Positions 1 through 9,643 are shown, counted from the stretch's first letter. The stretch is DNA of 64,000 bases from Mesorhizobium sp. B2-1-1 (GCF_006442975.2 NZ_CP083954.1:496001-560000); one strand, 5' to 3'. Program-made: numbers and translations. Notes: generated from the sequence alone by a model not told the origin.

Positions 1-219
1 GCCGCGACCTACGTGCTCGACGTGATCGACACGCTGCTAAAGGGGCCGGAGCATTTCGCCCGCTTCGGCAACGAATATCTGTTTCGCACGCCGGTCTTCG
101 TCGCGCTGTGCATCGCCGCGATCCTGGTGCGCGACCGCCGGTTTCACATCGCCTTCGTCGCGGCGGCGCTGATTTACCAGGTATCGTTCATCCTGCGGCT
201 GTTCGACACGATCGTATGA
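1..219 (+). CDS. C-terminal end of a membrane protein (partial)
   Basis: The frame is open from the first base of the window and stops at 217-219, so this is the 3' end of a gene that starts upstream; an internal GTG at 13 should not be taken as its start. The 72 visible residues hold two hydrophobic stretches (about residues 35-48 and 52-70) separated by a short Arg-rich turn, which suggests an integral inner-membrane protein. Family not recognised. It lies on the same strand as the GST and urease accessory genes, 45 bp upstream of the GST, so it may belong to the same transcription unit. Confidence 0.55.
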   Translation, partial: AATYVLDVIDTLLKGPEHFARFGNEYLFRTPVFVALCIAAILVRDRRFHIAFVAAALIYQVSFILRLFDTIV

Positions 220-264
220 CGGCCGCGGATGCTCTAGGCTGACCGGGAAAGGCAGGGTTCAATC

Positions 265-870
265 ATGTACAAGGCCGTCGGATCGCGTGGATCCCGGGTT
301 AGCCGTGTTCTGTGGATGCTCGAAGAACTCGGGCAGGCCTATGAATTCGTCGAAATTCCCCTGCGCTCGCCCGAAGCCTATGCGCTCAATCCCTCGGGCA
401 AGGTGCCGATCTTGATCGACGGCGAGCTGACGCTGACGGATTCGGCGGCGATCTGCGTCTATCTCGCCGATAAGCACGCGGATAAGGGCATGGGCGCCAG
501 TCCCGGCCTCGCAGGCCGCGCCGAAATGGATTCCTGGATGCATTTCGCCCAGTCCGAGCTGGAAGCGCCGTTGTGGAACAAATTGCGCCACCGTTTCCTG
601 CTGCCCAGGGAAGTCCGGGTCGATGTCGGCCCCGCGGCCGCCTACGATTTCGCCTCGGAGGTCAAGGCGCTGGACCGCCGGCTTGGCGACAAGCCTTTCG
701 CGCTCGGCGACCGGTTCTCGGCTGTCGACGTGCTGCTCGGCGACATGGGCGGCTGGGCCCGAGCCGGCCGCTTTCCAATAGAATCCGACCGCGTCAACGC
801 CTATTTCGACCGCGTGCTTTCACGCCCTGCCCGTGCCCGGGCGCAAGCCAATGGCGGAGCCATGAAATGA
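265..870 (+). CDS. Glutathione S-transferase family protein
   Basis: 201 residues, normal for a cytosolic bacterial GST. The N-terminal thioredoxin-like half shows a Ser/Arg-rich loop and helix (residues 7-23), the cis-proline segment NPSGKVPIL (42-50) and the glutathione-contacting TDSAAI (58-63). The C-terminal half is the all-helical GST domain. The specific substrate cannot be read from sequence. The stop overlaps the ureE start as ATGA (867-870), so the two are translationally coupled. A GST beside urease accessory genes is a rhizobial arrangement I recall; whether it has any part in urease maturation is unknown. Confidence 0.85.
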   Translation: MYKAVGSRGSRVSRVLWMLEELGQAYEFVEIPLRSPEAYALNPSGKVPILIDGELTLTDSAAICVYLADKHADKGMGASPGLAGRAEMDSWMHFAQSELEAPLWNKLRHRFLLPREVRVDVGPAAAYDFASEVKALDRRLGDKPFALGDRFSAVDVLLGDMGGWARAGRFPIESDRVNAYFDRVLSRPARARAQANGGAMK

Positions 871-1439
871 AGCTCAACCTCAACACCGACTTCACGAAGT
901 TCCCGCGCGCCATCTCGGTGCTGACCTCCGGCAATGCCGGCACCACGGCGCCATCCGGCCGCGCGGTTCTTGCCCATGACGAGCGGCATCTGCGCCGCCG
1001 GGCGATCGAATTGTCCGATGGCAGCAAGGTACTGGTCGACCTGCCGGAGCCCGTCACCCTCAACGACGGCGACAGGCTGGTGCTGGAAGACGGCCGCCAC
1101 GTCGAGATCATCGCGGCGCCGGAGGAGGTCTATGATATCCGCGCCCGCGACGCCGTGCATCTGGCCGAGCTTGCCTGGCATATCGGCAACCGCCATCTCG
1201 CGGCGGCGATAGAGGCGGAGCGCATCCTCATCCTGCGCGATCATGTCATCAAGGCGATGCTGGAGGGGCTCGGGGCCACGGTGAGCGAGGTTTCCGAACC
1301 GTTCAAGCCGGTGCGGGGCGCGTATTCCGGCGGCCATGACCACGGCCATGCGCACGCCCACAGCCACGCCGAAGCGCACAGCCACGGCGGGTCGCATTCG
1401 CACAACCATTCGCACGACCACCATGATCACCACGACTGA
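867..1439 (+). CDS. ureE: Urease accessory protein UreE (nickel metallochaperone)
   Basis: UreE binds nickel and hands it to the UreFGD-urease complex in the cytoplasm. 190 residues from ATG 867, which overlaps the GST stop; the frame is open further upstream, but that part is out-of-frame sequence of the GST gene. The central motif HIGNRH (105-110) is the conserved metal-binding segment. The tail (157-190) has 16 histidines among Asp, Ser, Ala and Gly, an extended Ni-binding tail as in enterobacterial UreE. The last 17 bp overlap the start of ureF in another frame, so the His-rich codons also form the ureF translation start region. Confidence 0.95.
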   Translation: MKLNLNTDFTKFPRAISVLTSGNAGTTAPSGRAVLAHDERHLRRRAIELSDGSKVLVDLPEPVTLNDGDRLVLEDGRHVEIIAAPEEVYDIRARDAVHLAELAWHIGNRHLAAAIEAERILILRDHVIKAMLEGLGATVSEVSEPFKPVRGAYSGGHDHGHAHAHSHAEAHSHGGSHSHNHSHDHHDHHD

Positions 1440-2103
1440 TCAGCCATCCGGCATCGCCCTGCTGCGATTGATGGCATGGCTGTCGCCGGTCTTTCCGGTC
1501 GGCGGCTTTTCCTACAGCCATGGCCTCGAACGCGCCGTGCATGATGGGCTGGTGACCGATGCGGCGGGCCTCGCCGCTTGGCTTGAAACGCTGGTCGAGA
1601 TGGGCTCCGCCTGGAACGATGCCGTGCTGTTCGCGGAGAGCTGGCGCAACGCCCGCGACGGCGGCGATCTGGCCGAAGTCGCCGCACTGGCCGAGGCGTT
1701 GGCCGGGTCACGCGAGCGCCATGCCGAGACGATGCTGCAAGGTGCTGCTTTCCTGAAGGCCGCGGCGGCGTGGCCCAACCCGGTGCGGGCGCGCCTGCCG
1801 GCGGAGTGTGCCTATTGCGTCGCCGTAGGCGCGGTCGCCGGCGGAAACGGCATCGCCTTGCCGGACGCCCTGTCCGCCTTCCTGCAGGCCTTCTTCTCCA
1901 ATCTCGTCCAGGCTGCAATCCGGCTGGGTGTCATCGGCCAGAGCGACGCCGTGATGCTGCTCGCCAGCTTCGAAGTACTGGCCCTTGCGACGGCCGCCCG
2001 CGCATCCCGCTCGACAATGGACGATCTCGGCGGTTGCGCCTTTGTCTCTGATATCGTGGCGATGCAGCACGAAACCCAGTATTCGCGATTGTTCCGCTCA
2101 TGA
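1423..2103 (+). CDS. ureF: Urease accessory protein UreF
   Basis: UreF forms the UreFG(D) complex on apo-urease and gates GTP-dependent nickel insertion. ATG 1423 gives 226 residues, the usual size; an earlier in-frame ATG (1336) would only translate the shifted His-tail codons of ureE. The diagnostic N-terminal motif [17 protein letters not shown] is at residues 20-36 and the rest is helical and Ala-rich as expected. The stop overlaps the start of the next gene (ATGA at 2100-2103). The urease structural genes and ureD are not in the window and presumably lie upstream. Confidence 0.93.
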   Translation: MITTTDQPSGIALLRLMAWLSPVFPVGGFSYSHGLERAVHDGLVTDAAGLAAWLETLVEMGSAWNDAVLFAESWRNARDGGDLAEVAALAEALAGSRERHAETMLQGAAFLKAAAAWPNPVRARLPAECAYCVAVGAVAGGNGIALPDALSAFLQAFFSNLVQAAIRLGVIGQSDAVMLLASFEVLALATAARASRSTMDDLGGCAFVSDIVAMQHETQYSRLFRS

Positions 2104-2536
2104 TCGTCCTTGCCTTCATCCTCTCATTCGTCCTGCTGGTGATCACCGCGTTGCACGTTTATTGGGGCATTGGCGGGATATGGCCGGGCAAGGATGCGGC
2201 GTCCTGCGCGCATGCGGTCGTCGGCTTTCGCGGCGTCGACGAGATGCCGGCGCCGTTCGCCTGCTTTGCCGTCGCCGCCTGCCTGGCGCTGGCAACGCTC
2301 TGGCCGATGGCTCTGGAGGGTGTGTTTGCCTCGCCCTTTCCCAGGGAAGGCCTCGCCGCCACCGCGCTGCTGATCGGGCTGGTGTTTCTCGGACGCGGCA
2401 TTGCCGGCTTCACGCCCCGGTGGCGCCGGCTGGCACCGGAACAGCCTTTCGCGCGGCTCGATAGGAGCCTTTATTCGCCGCTGTGCCTGCTGATCGGGCT
2501 CGGCTTCGCAGTTCTCGCCATCACGGAGTTCCCGAC

Positions 2537-2540
<4 letters not shown>
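2100..2540 (+). CDS. DUF3995 membrane protein inside the urease accessory operon
   Basis: 146 residues with about four transmembrane segments (roughly 2-20, 50-70, 80-100, 125-143) and a Trp/Gly-rich segment after the first helix ([12 protein letters not shown], about 19-30), which fits the DUF3995 family. It is joined by 4-bp ATGA overlaps both to ureF upstream and to ureG downstream, so it is made together with the urease maturation proteins. No function is established; the position suggests a role linked to urease or nickel, but a passenger gene is equally possible. Confidence 0.75.
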
Positions 2541-3178
<638 letters not shown>

Positions 3179-3255
3179 GCCGGCTGCACCAACCGAAACC
3201 GGTTGCGGGCACAAGCAGGGCACGGCATTGTTCCTAAAACCCGGAGGATTTTTCG

Positions 3256-4023
3256 ATGAGCATCGCCCGCCTGCAAAAGGAACCGCTGACCAACCTGCCC
3301 TTCTACGAGGAGCGCGTCGATCTTGCCTGCGCCTTCCGCTGGACGGCGCGGCTCAACATGCACGAGGCGGTGGCCAACCATTTCTCGCTGGCGGTCAACG
3401 AGGACGGCACAAAATTCCTGATGAACCCCAATCAGGTGCACTTCTCGCGCATCAAGGCGAGCGACCTTTTGATGATCGACGCCAACGATCCCGAGACGCT
3501 GTCCGGCCCGAATGCGCCCGACCCGACGGCGTGGGGCCTGCACGGCGCCATCCACCGCAACGTCCGCCATGCGCGCTGCGTCATGCATGTGCATTCCATC
3601 CACGCCACCGTGCTGGCCTCGCTCGCCGATTCTAGGCTGCCGCCGATCGACCAGAATTCGGCGATGTTCTTCAACCGCCACGTCGTCGACGCCCATTATG
3701 GCGGTCTGGCCTTCGAGGAAGAGGGCGAGCGCTGCTCGCAGCTCCTGACCGACCCCAAGGTCAAGGTAATGGTGATGGGCAATCACGGCGTGCTGGTCAT
3801 CGGCGACACGGTGGCCGACGCCTTCAATCGCATGTTCTATTTCGAACGCGCCGCCGAGACCTACATCAAGGCGCTGTGGACAGGGCGGCCGCTACGCACG
3901 CTTTCCGACGCCATCGCCGAGAAGGCGGCAAGCGAAATGGACGACTATCCCGGCCAGGCCGAGCGGCATCTCAGCGAGCTGAAGGCGATCCTCGACGAGC
4001 AGGAGCCGGTCTACCGGAACTGA
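3256..4023 (+). CDS. Class II aldolase/adducin family protein
   Basis: 255 residues, normal for the family of zinc-dependent aldolases, epimerases and dehydratases of sugar phosphates. The metal site is visible as HVHSIH (111-116) and a later His in MGNHGV (174-179). An ideal ribosome binding site (GGAGG, 10 nt before ATG 3256) supports the start. It stands alone 77 bp after ureG and is convergent with the HAD phosphatase gene. The exact reaction cannot be assigned. Uncharacterised class II aldolases of this type often act on small hydroxy-acids, but that is only an analogy. Confidence 0.85.
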   Translation: MSIARLQKEPLTNLPFYEERVDLACAFRWTARLNMHEAVANHFSLAVNEDGTKFLMNPNQVHFSRIKASDLLMIDANDPETLSGPNAPDPTAWGLHGAIHRNVRHARCVMHVHSIHATVLASLADSRLPPIDQNSAMFFNRHVVDAHYGGLAFEEEGERCSQLLTDPKVKVMVMGNHGVLVIGDTVADAFNRMFYFERAAETYIKALWTGRPLRTLSDAIAEKAASEMDDYPGQAERHLSELKAILDEQEPVYRN

Positions 4024-4026
4024 GGT

Positions 4027-4659
4027 TTAAAGCCCCAGTTCAGCCCGCAATTCCTCGGCGCTGTTGATGACCACCGCACCGGGCGGGCCGTCCATCGGTT
4101 TTTCCGGCCAGAAGATCGTCTTCATGCCTGCCGCCAGCCCCGCCATGGCGCCCGGCCAGCTGTCGTCGACCGCCACCGCGTGCGCGGGATCGACATCGGC
4201 CAGATAGGCGGCGCGCAGGAACGGCTCGGCTTGCGGCTTGCCTTCGCGCACGTCGTTGCGGCTGATGGTCTTCATGCCTGGATAGATCAGGCCGACCATG
4301 TGCAGATTGGCGTCGACGATCATGCGGTCGGAATTCGAGACCACGGCTTGCTGCACGCCAAGCGCGCGCAATTCGTTGAATATCTCGATCGCACCGGGGC
4401 GCGGCTTCAATGTCGCGACAAGCGGCAGATAATGCTCGTATTTATGGACGATCCACTCGTCGAAGGGCAGATCCAGGCCGAACTCGTCGCGCATCATCAG
4501 GTAGACCGGCCAGGCAGCGACCCCGAGAACGCGCTCATGCAGGTCGGGCGGAGGCTGAAGGCCGACATTGCGCATCGCCGCCACCAGGGCTGCTTCGTGC
4601 AGCGGTTCGCTGTCGACCAGCGTGCCGTCCATGTCCCAAAAAACCGCTTTCGGTGTCAT
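4027..4659 (-). CDS. HAD-superfamily phosphatase (subfamily IA)
   Basis: 210 residues from ATG 4659, preceded by AAAAGGAG at good spacing; longer upstream frames are rejected on that basis. HAD motifs: DMDGTLVDS (9-17, Asp nucleophile and acid/base Asp), VSNSDR (motif II), GKPQAEPF (motif III Lys) and VDDSWPGA (motif IV acidic pair). Such enzymes hydrolyse small phosphate esters such as sugar or polyol phosphates, or phosphoglycolate. It is divergent from the SorC-type regulator, so it may be part of the polyol regulon. Its stop is only 3 bp from the class II aldolase stop on the other strand. Confidence 0.88.
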   Translation of the reverse strand: MTPKAVFWDMDGTLVDSEPLHEAALVAAMRNVGLQPPPDLHERVLGVAAWPVYLMMRDEFGLDLPFDEWIVHKYEHYLPLVATLKPRPGAIEIFNELRALGVQQAVVSNSDRMIVDANLHMVGLIYPGMKTISRNDVREGKPQAEPFLRAAYLADVDPAHAVAVDDSWPGAMAGLAAGMKTIFWPEKPMDGPPGAVVINSAEELRAELGL

Positions 4660-4818
4660 GCAACGCTCCTTTTGGCGTTCCCTTAAAGGGTTTACCCCGC
4701 GAGATAAACCATCCGGACGGCAGAACGTGCCACCTGTCGGAACGGAAATCCCCCTTTTGCCTGCCGTGGAATCCCCAGGCCGACGATGATCCGGCCGATC
4801 CCTCGCCCGCAGAAGCAA

Positions 4819-4848
4819 GCAATTGCCCTGGCGATTGACAATTGCGCA
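4819..4848 (+). promoter_or_regulatory. Paired AATTGC boxes upstream of the SorC-type regulator gene
   Basis: Two copies of AATTGC (4821-4826 and 4841-4846), each preceded by a C (CAATTGC), sit exactly 20 bp apart, two helical turns, upstream of the regulator start. The same core occurs in the palindrome in front of smoE (7278-7293). They are plausible autoregulatory sites of the SorC-type protein; this is inference from shared core and spacing only. Confidence 0.35.
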
Positions 4849-4913
4849 GCGCGCTGTTCCCTGCGAAAGTAGGCGCGACCGCTTCCATGACCGGCGGTTT
4901 CGGGAGGCAGGAC

Positions 4914-5873
4914 GTGAACAACCGGCAGGAGGGCGGCAGCAACAGGTTGGACGATGCCGCGCGCGCGGGCTGGCTCTATTACGTTGCCGGCAACACGCAG
5001 GACCAGATCGCCGCCACGCTCGGCATCTCCAGACAGACGGCGCAGCGGCTGGTGTCGCTGGCAGTGTCGGAAGGCCTGATCAAGGTGCGCGTCGACCATC
5101 CGATCGCCAACTGCCTCGACCTCGCCGCCCGCCTGAAATCGCGCTTCGCGCTCGACCTGGTGGAGGTGGTGCCGAGCGACCCGACCTCATCATCGACGAC
5201 GATCGGCATCGCCGAGGCGGCGGCAGCGGAAATTGAGAGGCGACTGAGATCGCCGGCCCCGATCGTGCTGGCGATCGGCACCGGCCGTACGCTGAAGGCG
5301 GCGATCGAGCAACTGCCGCCGATGGAGTGCCCGCAGCACAAGGTGGTGTCCCTGACCGGCAATATCTCGCCGGACGGTTCGGCCGCTTTCTACAACGTCA
5401 TCTTCACCATGGCCGACAGGGTCAAGGCGCGGTCGTTCCCGATGCCGTTGCCGGTCATCGCCTCCTCGCCGCAGGAGCGCGAGATGCTGCTCAGCCAGCC
5501 GATGATCCAGCCGACGCTGGCGCTGGCCGCGGAGGCCGACGTCACCTTCGTCGGCATCGGCGACCTCGGCCCGAAGGCGCCGCTCTATGAGGACGGCTTC
5601 ATTTCCGACGCCGAGCTGAAGGCGCTACAGAAGGCCGGCGGCGTCGCCGAAATTGTCGGCTGGGTGTTCGATCGCGACGGCCGCATGATCGAGGGCATCA
5701 CCAACGACCGGGTGTCGTCGGCGGCCCTGCCGTCACGCGAGAAGTCGCTGGTCATCGCGCTCGCCATGGGTGAACGCAAGCTGCCGGGCATCCTGGCGGC
5801 CGTGAACCGCCGGCTGGTCAACGGCCTTATCACCGACGAACGAACCGCCGCCGCCCTGCTGGCGAGCGGATGA
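4914..5873 (+). CDS. SorC/DeoR-type transcriptional regulator, likely of the polyol operon (SmoC-like)
   Basis: SorC-family sugar-binding regulator. An N-terminal helix-turn-helix (TQDQIAATLGISRQTAQRL, about residues 30-48) is followed by a large sugar-phosphate-isomerase-like effector domain with GTGRTL near 120 and a VGIGDLG segment near 215. I chose GTG 4914 because GGGAGG lies 6 nt before it, giving 319 residues, the usual size; ATG 4887 and ATG 4842 are in frame but lack such a site. It lies about 1.4 kb upstream of the smo operon, separated from it by a DUF1127-like gene and a LysR gene. Regulation of smoEFGK is expected by analogy with smo loci in other alphaproteobacteria. Confidence 0.85.
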   Translation: MNNRQEGGSNRLDDAARAGWLYYVAGNTQDQIAATLGISRQTAQRLVSLAVSEGLIKVRVDHPIANCLDLAARLKSRFALDLVEVVPSDPTSSSTTIGIAEAAAAEIERRLRSPAPIVLAIGTGRTLKAAIEQLPPMECPQHKVVSLTGNISPDGSAAFYNVIFTMADRVKARSFPMPLPVIASSPQEREMLLSQPMIQPTLALAAEADVTFVGIGDLGPKAPLYEDGFISDAELKALQKAGGVAEIVGWVFDRDGRMIEGITNDRVSSAALPSREKSLVIALAMGERKLPGILAAVNRRLVNGLITDERTAAALLASG

Positions 5874-5920
5874 GCCAAAAGCCTCGAGGCAACATCGATT
5901 TGCGATAAAATCCGGGCGGG

Positions 5921-6106
5921 CTATCCATGCCGTCCGAAGGGGTCGTTGCCGTCGAGGAAGCCAAGGTCCCGCCGCAAGTGCGGTGACAGGTCCCTGATGT
6001 CGAGATGCGCCTTTTTCCTGGTCGCGAACCAGCCGAATCCGTCCGCAAGCCATGAAATCCAGCGATGATCCGGAGCGGGAGTGCATTTTTGCTGCGCCAT
6101 GGTCAT
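5921..6106 (-). CDS. Small DUF1127-like protein
   Basis: 61 residues from ATG 6106 (GAAGG 9 nt upstream); a TTG at 6115 and an ATG at 6100 are alternatives. The C-terminal half (LDIRDLSPHLRRDLGFLDG) resembles the YjiS/DUF1127 pattern in which an aromatic, Arg-rich helix is followed by LRDIGL. Rhizobial DUF1127 proteins are small, stress-induced and have been tied to phosphate and RNA metabolism in Agrobacterium. The match is partial, so the family call is tentative. It is divergent from the LysR gene. Confidence 0.5.
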   Translation of the reverse strand: MTMAQQKCTPAPDHRWISWLADGFGWFATRKKAHLDIRDLSPHLRRDLGFLDGNDPFGRHG

Positions 6107-6216
6107 GATCGTCAACCTTCGCTATCTTCAACCCGAGTGACGGGCTGAGGATGAATGTCGGTCTTGCCGGCCGCCTTTGCCAATCGAACGTCGATAAGGA
6201 CCCATAAGGAGGCTTT

Positions 6217-7122
6217 ATGCCGGATCTCAGCTCGCGACAGGTTGCGCAGCTTCCGCCGCTGCAGGCGATCCGGGTGTTCGAAGCGGTGGCGCGGCATCTG
6301 TCCTTCACCAAAGCGGCCGAGGAACTGGCGATGACGCAGGCAGCGGTCAGCTATCAGATCAAGGTGCTGGAGGAGCGGGTCGGCGCGCCGCTTTTCCTGC
6401 GCCGGCCGCGACAGATCGAGCTCACCGAAGCCGGACAGCGCCTGGCGCCGGCGGTCAGCGAGGCCTTCGCCATACTCGGCCAGGCCTATGCGGCGGCGCG
6501 CGGCGGGGCGGACGGTCTGCTGTGCGTCACCACGGTGCTGACCTTTGCCTCCAACTGGCTGGCGCATCATCTGGGTTCGTTCCAGATCGCGCATCCCGCC
6601 CTTGCCGTGCGGCTCGACACATCCAGCCGCCTGACCGATTTCGCCCGCGAGGATGTCGACCTTGCCATCCGCTCGGGCGGCGGCAAATGGCCGGGACTGG
6701 AGGCCTACAAGCTGCTCGACGCCGATTTCACGCCGATGCTGAGCCCCAAGCTCGCCGCGAGCATCGGCGGCGTCAAGGAACCGGCCGATCTGCTCAAGCT
6801 GCCTATCCTCGATCCCGGCGACATCTGGTGGACGCAATGGTTCGAGGCCGCGGGCGTGCAAAGCCATGACCTTGCCAAGCGCCCCGGCAGCAGCATGGGC
6901 GCGCAGGCCTATGAGGCCAATGCGGCCATCGCAGGCCATGGCGTGGCGGTCCTGACCAGGGCGCTGTTCAAGGCGGAACTCGCCGACGGCCGCCTGATCC
7001 AGCCCTTCGACCTGGTCGGCGACGACGGCCACGCCTACTGGCTGGTCTATCCGGAGGCGCGCCGCAACGTGCCGAAGATCCGCGCTTTCCGCGACTGGAT
7101 CCTGGCCGAGATCGCCTGCTGA
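6217..7122 (+). CDS. LysR-family transcriptional regulator (GcvA-like)
   Basis: 301 residues with AAGGAGG just before ATG 6217. The N-terminal winged helix-turn-helix is clear (LQAIRVFEAVARHLSFTKAA at about 15-34, then TQAAVSYQIKVLEERVG). The type 2 periplasmic-binding-like effector domain follows (about 95-295). The opening PPLQAIRVFEA with the SxxAVS-type helix is typical of the GcvA branch. Target unknown: candidates are the divergent DUF1127-like gene or the smo operon 212 bp downstream. Confidence 0.88.
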   Translation: MPDLSSRQVAQLPPLQAIRVFEAVARHLSFTKAAEELAMTQAAVSYQIKVLEERVGAPLFLRRPRQIELTEAGQRLAPAVSEAFAILGQAYAAARGGADGLLCVTTVLTFASNWLAHHLGSFQIAHPALAVRLDTSSRLTDFAREDVDLAIRSGGGKWPGLEAYKLLDADFTPMLSPKLAASIGGVKEPADLLKLPILDPGDIWWTQWFEAAGVQSHDLAKRPGSSMGAQAYEANAAIAGHGVAVLTRALFKAELADGRLIQPFDLVGDDGHAYWLVYPEARRNVPKIRAFRDWILAEIAC

Positions 7123-7258
7123 CCGGCTAACTCCAGGATCAAAACCGCGCTCCATCCAGATCACCGTTGTCGCCCGCTCCGCACCTGCGGGACGGCCATT
7201 TGCAACGCGCCAGGTCGGCGCTCCTCCATCGAGTGTGCGCTGCACCATCGAATCTGGC

Positions 7259-7293
7259 TTGACATAATTCATTCTTAGTGAGTAATTGCTCAC
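7259..7293 (+). promoter_or_regulatory. Promoter element and palindromic operator in front of smoE
   Basis: A consensus -35 hexamer TTGACA (7259-7264) is followed 13 bp later by GTGAGTAATTGCTCAC (7278-7293), a 16-bp palindrome with a single mismatched pair. It overlaps the expected -10 position (no strong -10 is visible), so a protein bound here would block RNA polymerase or need to be displaced. The site is 41 bp before the smoE ATG. The SorC-type regulator encoded at 4914-5873 is the obvious candidate binder; the LysR protein is the alternative. Confidence 0.6.
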
Positions 7294-7334
7294 AGCCAAG
7301 GCAAATGCTCATCTTGGTCCATGGGAGGAATTTG

Positions 7335-8645
7335 ATGAAACTTCGTACGCTCATCCTGGGCTTGTGCTCGGCCAGCGCGCTCGCGTTCGCGGCACATGCC
7401 GAATCCATCACCATCGCCACCGTCAACAATGGCGATATGGTCCGCATGCAGAAGCTGACCGACGACTTCACCAAGGCGAACCCCGACATCCAGCTCAACT
7501 GGGTGACGCTGGAAGAGAACGTGCTGCGCGAGCGCGTGACCACCGACATCGCCACCAAGGGCGGCCAGTATGACGTGATGACCATCGGCACCTACGAGGT
7601 CCCGATCTGGGCCAAGCAGAGCTGGCTGTTGCCGCTCGACAAGCTCGGCGACGACTACGACGCCAAGGACATCATCCCGGCGATCGCCGGCGGCCTCTCG
7701 GTCGACGGCAAGCTCTATGCCGCGCCCTTCTACGGCGAAAGCTCCTTCGTCATGTACCGCAAGGACCTGATGGAGAAGGCAGGGCTGAAGATGCCCGACG
7801 CGCCGACCTGGGACTTCATCAAGCAGGCCGCCGACAAGATGACCGACCGCGCCAATGGCGTGAACGGCGTTTGCCTGCGCGGCAAGGCCGGCTGGGGCGA
7901 GAACATGGCCTTCCTGACCGCCATGTCGAACTCCTTCGGCGCGCGCTGGTTCGACGAGAACTGGAAGCCGCAGTTCGACCAGCCCGAATGGAAGAACACC
8001 TTGCAGTTCTATGTCGACCTGATGAAGGCCGACGGCCCCGAGGGAGCGTCCTCCAACGGCTTCAACGAGAATTTGGCGCTGTTCCAGCAGGGCAAGTGCG
8101 GCATGTGGATCGACGCCACCGTCGCCGCCTCCTTCGTCTCCGATCCCAAGGCCTCGCAGGTCGCCGACAAGGTCGGTTACGCATTGGCGCCTGACAATGG
8201 GCTCGGCAAGCGCGGCAACTGGCTGTGGGCGTGGTCGCTGGCCATTCCCGCCGGCACGCAGAAGGCCGATGCCGCCGAGAAGTTCGTGTCATGGGCAACC
8301 AGCAAGCACTATGCAGAACTGGTCGCCTCGAAGGAAGGCTGGGCCAACGTTCCGCCGGGAACGCGCTCCTCGCTCTATGCCAATCCAGAGTACCAGAAGG
8401 CGGCTCCGTTCGCCAAGATGACGCTGGACTCCATCAATGCCGCCGACCCGACGCATCCGACCGTCAAGCCGGTGCCCTATGTCGGCGTGCAGTTCGTCGC
8501 CATCCCCGAATTCCAGGGCCTCGGCACGACCGTCGGCCAGCTGTTCTCGGCAGCCCTTGCCGGCCAGTCGAGCGTCGACGACGCGCTGAAGCAGGCCCAG
8601 GACGCCGCAACCGCGGCGATGACCGAGGGCGGCTACATCCAGTAA
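7335..8645 (+). CDS. smoE: Sorbitol/mannitol ABC transporter, substrate-binding protein
   Basis: 436 residues from ATG 7335, preceded by GGGAGG. Sec signal peptide (hydrophobic 5-17, likely cut after AHA-22), then a family 1 extracellular solute-binding domain with an ITIATVNNGDM start and aromatic residues typical of a polyol pocket. First gene of smoEFGK-smoS-mtlK. Polyol specificity is inferred from family resemblance and from the two polyol dehydrogenase genes downstream; sorbitol, mannitol and arabitol cannot be told apart. A strong hairpin follows the gene. Confidence 0.9.
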   Translation: MKLRTLILGLCSASALAFAAHAESITIATVNNGDMVRMQKLTDDFTKANPDIQLNWVTLEENVLRERVTTDIATKGGQYDVMTIGTYEVPIWAKQSWLLPLDKLGDDYDAKDIIPAIAGGLSVDGKLYAAPFYGESSFVMYRKDLMEKAGLKMPDAPTWDFIKQAADKMTDRANGVNGVCLRGKAGWGENMAFLTAMSNSFGARWFDENWKPQFDQPEWKNTLQFYVDLMKADGPEGASSNGFNENLALFQQGKCGMWIDATVAASFVSDPKASQVADKVGYALAPDNGLGKRGNWLWAWSLAIPAGTQKADAAEKFVSWATSKHYAELVASKEGWANVPPGTRSSLYANPEYQKAAPFAKMTLDSINAADPTHPTVKPVPYVGVQFVAIPEFQGLGTTVGQLFSAALAGQSSVDDALKQAQDAATAAMTEGGYIQ

Positions 8646-8691
8646 GGCTCCTCCCGGTGCCTAAGGCCGGTCGCCGACCATGGCCGGCAAC

Positions 8692-8719
8692 GGCCGCCCG
8701 AAACCCAGTTCGGGCGGCC
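8692..8719 (+). promoter_or_regulatory. Hairpin after the binding-protein gene (mRNA processing or attenuation)
   Basis: Perfect 11-bp stem (GGCCGCCCGAA 8692-8702 with its complement 8709-8719) and a 6-nt loop, in the 125-bp gap between smoE and smoF. There is no T-tract, so it is unlikely to be a full terminator. Such structures after binding-protein genes stabilise the upstream mRNA or cut read-through, so that the binding protein is made in excess over the permeases. Confidence 0.65.
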
Positions 8720-8770
8720 ACTTCCCGACAGCTCGAGAAAATTCCGTCCGATCCTTGAAGGGTGACCGTC

Positions 8771-9643
8771 ATGGCTACTCAGCAGACCCGTTCGCTTGCC
8801 CGTTTCATGATGGCGCCATCCGTCGTCCTGCTGCTCGTCTGGATGGTCGTTCCGCTGGCGCTCACGCTCTGGTTCTCCTTCCAGCAGTACAATCCGCTCA
8901 ATCCGATCCGCGACGGCTTCGTCGGCTTCTCCAATTACGCGCTGTTCTATTCCAACCCGGCCTTCCTGCAATCGATCCTGAACACGCTGCTGATCGTCGT
9001 CAGCGTGCTTGTGATCACCGTGGTCGGCGGCATCCTGCTGGCGCTTTTGATCGACCAGCCGATGTGGGGCCAGGGTATCGTGCGCATCCTCGTCATCTCG
9101 CCGTTCTTCGTCATGCCGCCGGTGGCGGCCCTGGTCTGGAAGAACATGATCATGCATCCGCAATACGGCGTCTTCGCCGACATAGCGCGGTTCTTCGGCC
9201 TCCAGCCCATAGACTGGTTCGGACAATATCCGCTGACCGCCATCATCATCATCGTCGCCTGGCAGTGGCTGCCTTTCGCGACGCTCATTCTTTTGACTTC
9301 GCTTCAGTCGCTGGACGGCGAGCAGAAGGAGGCCGCCGAGATGGACGGCGCCGGCTTCATCAGCCGCTTCATCTACCTGACGCTGCCGCACATGTCGCGG
9401 GCGATCACCGTCGTCATCCTGATCCAGACGATCTTCCTGCTTTCGGTCTATGCCGAGATCCTCGTCACCACCAATGGCGGTCCGGGATACGCCTCCACCA
9501 ACCTGCCCTTCCTGGTCTACCAGAAGGCACTGCTCGAATTCAAAATCGGCCAGGCCTCCGCCGGCGGCATCATCGCGGTCATTCTCGCCAACATCGTCGC
9601 CTTCTTCGCCATGCGCGCCGTCGGCAAGAACCTGGACAGATAA
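8771..9643 (+). CDS. smoF: Polyol ABC transporter permease (SmoF-like)
   Basis: 290 residues from ATG 8771, with GAAGGG 8 nt upstream. About six transmembrane helices; the ABC permease loop EAAEMDGAGFISRFIYLTLP (about 192-211) carries the EAA-type signature that docks on the ATPase. It belongs to the MalF-like group of carbohydrate uptake family 1 permeases. It pairs with the next gene to form the heterodimeric channel. 11 bp separate it from smoG, whose GGGAGG ribosome binding site begins right after this stop. Confidence 0.9.
   Translation: MATQQTRSLARFMMAPSVVLLLVWMVVPLALTLWFSFQQYNPLNPIRDGFVGFSNYALFYSNPAFLQSILNTLLIVVSVLVITVVGGILLALLIDQPMWGQGIVRILVISPFFVMPPVAALVWKNMIMHPQYGVFADIARFFGLQPIDWFGQYPLTAIIIIVAWQWLPFATLILLTSLQSLDGEQKEAAEMDGAGFISRFIYLTLPHMSRAITVVILIQTIFLLSVYAEILVTTNGGPGYASTNLPFLVYQKALLEFKIGQASAGGIIAVILANIVAFFAMRAVGKNLDR

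Noticed and set aside
1330..1439. His-rich sequence as part of a zinc transporter or CobW-like protein
   Set aside because: It is the C-terminal tail of UreE, whose HIGNRH core and position in the urease operon are clear.
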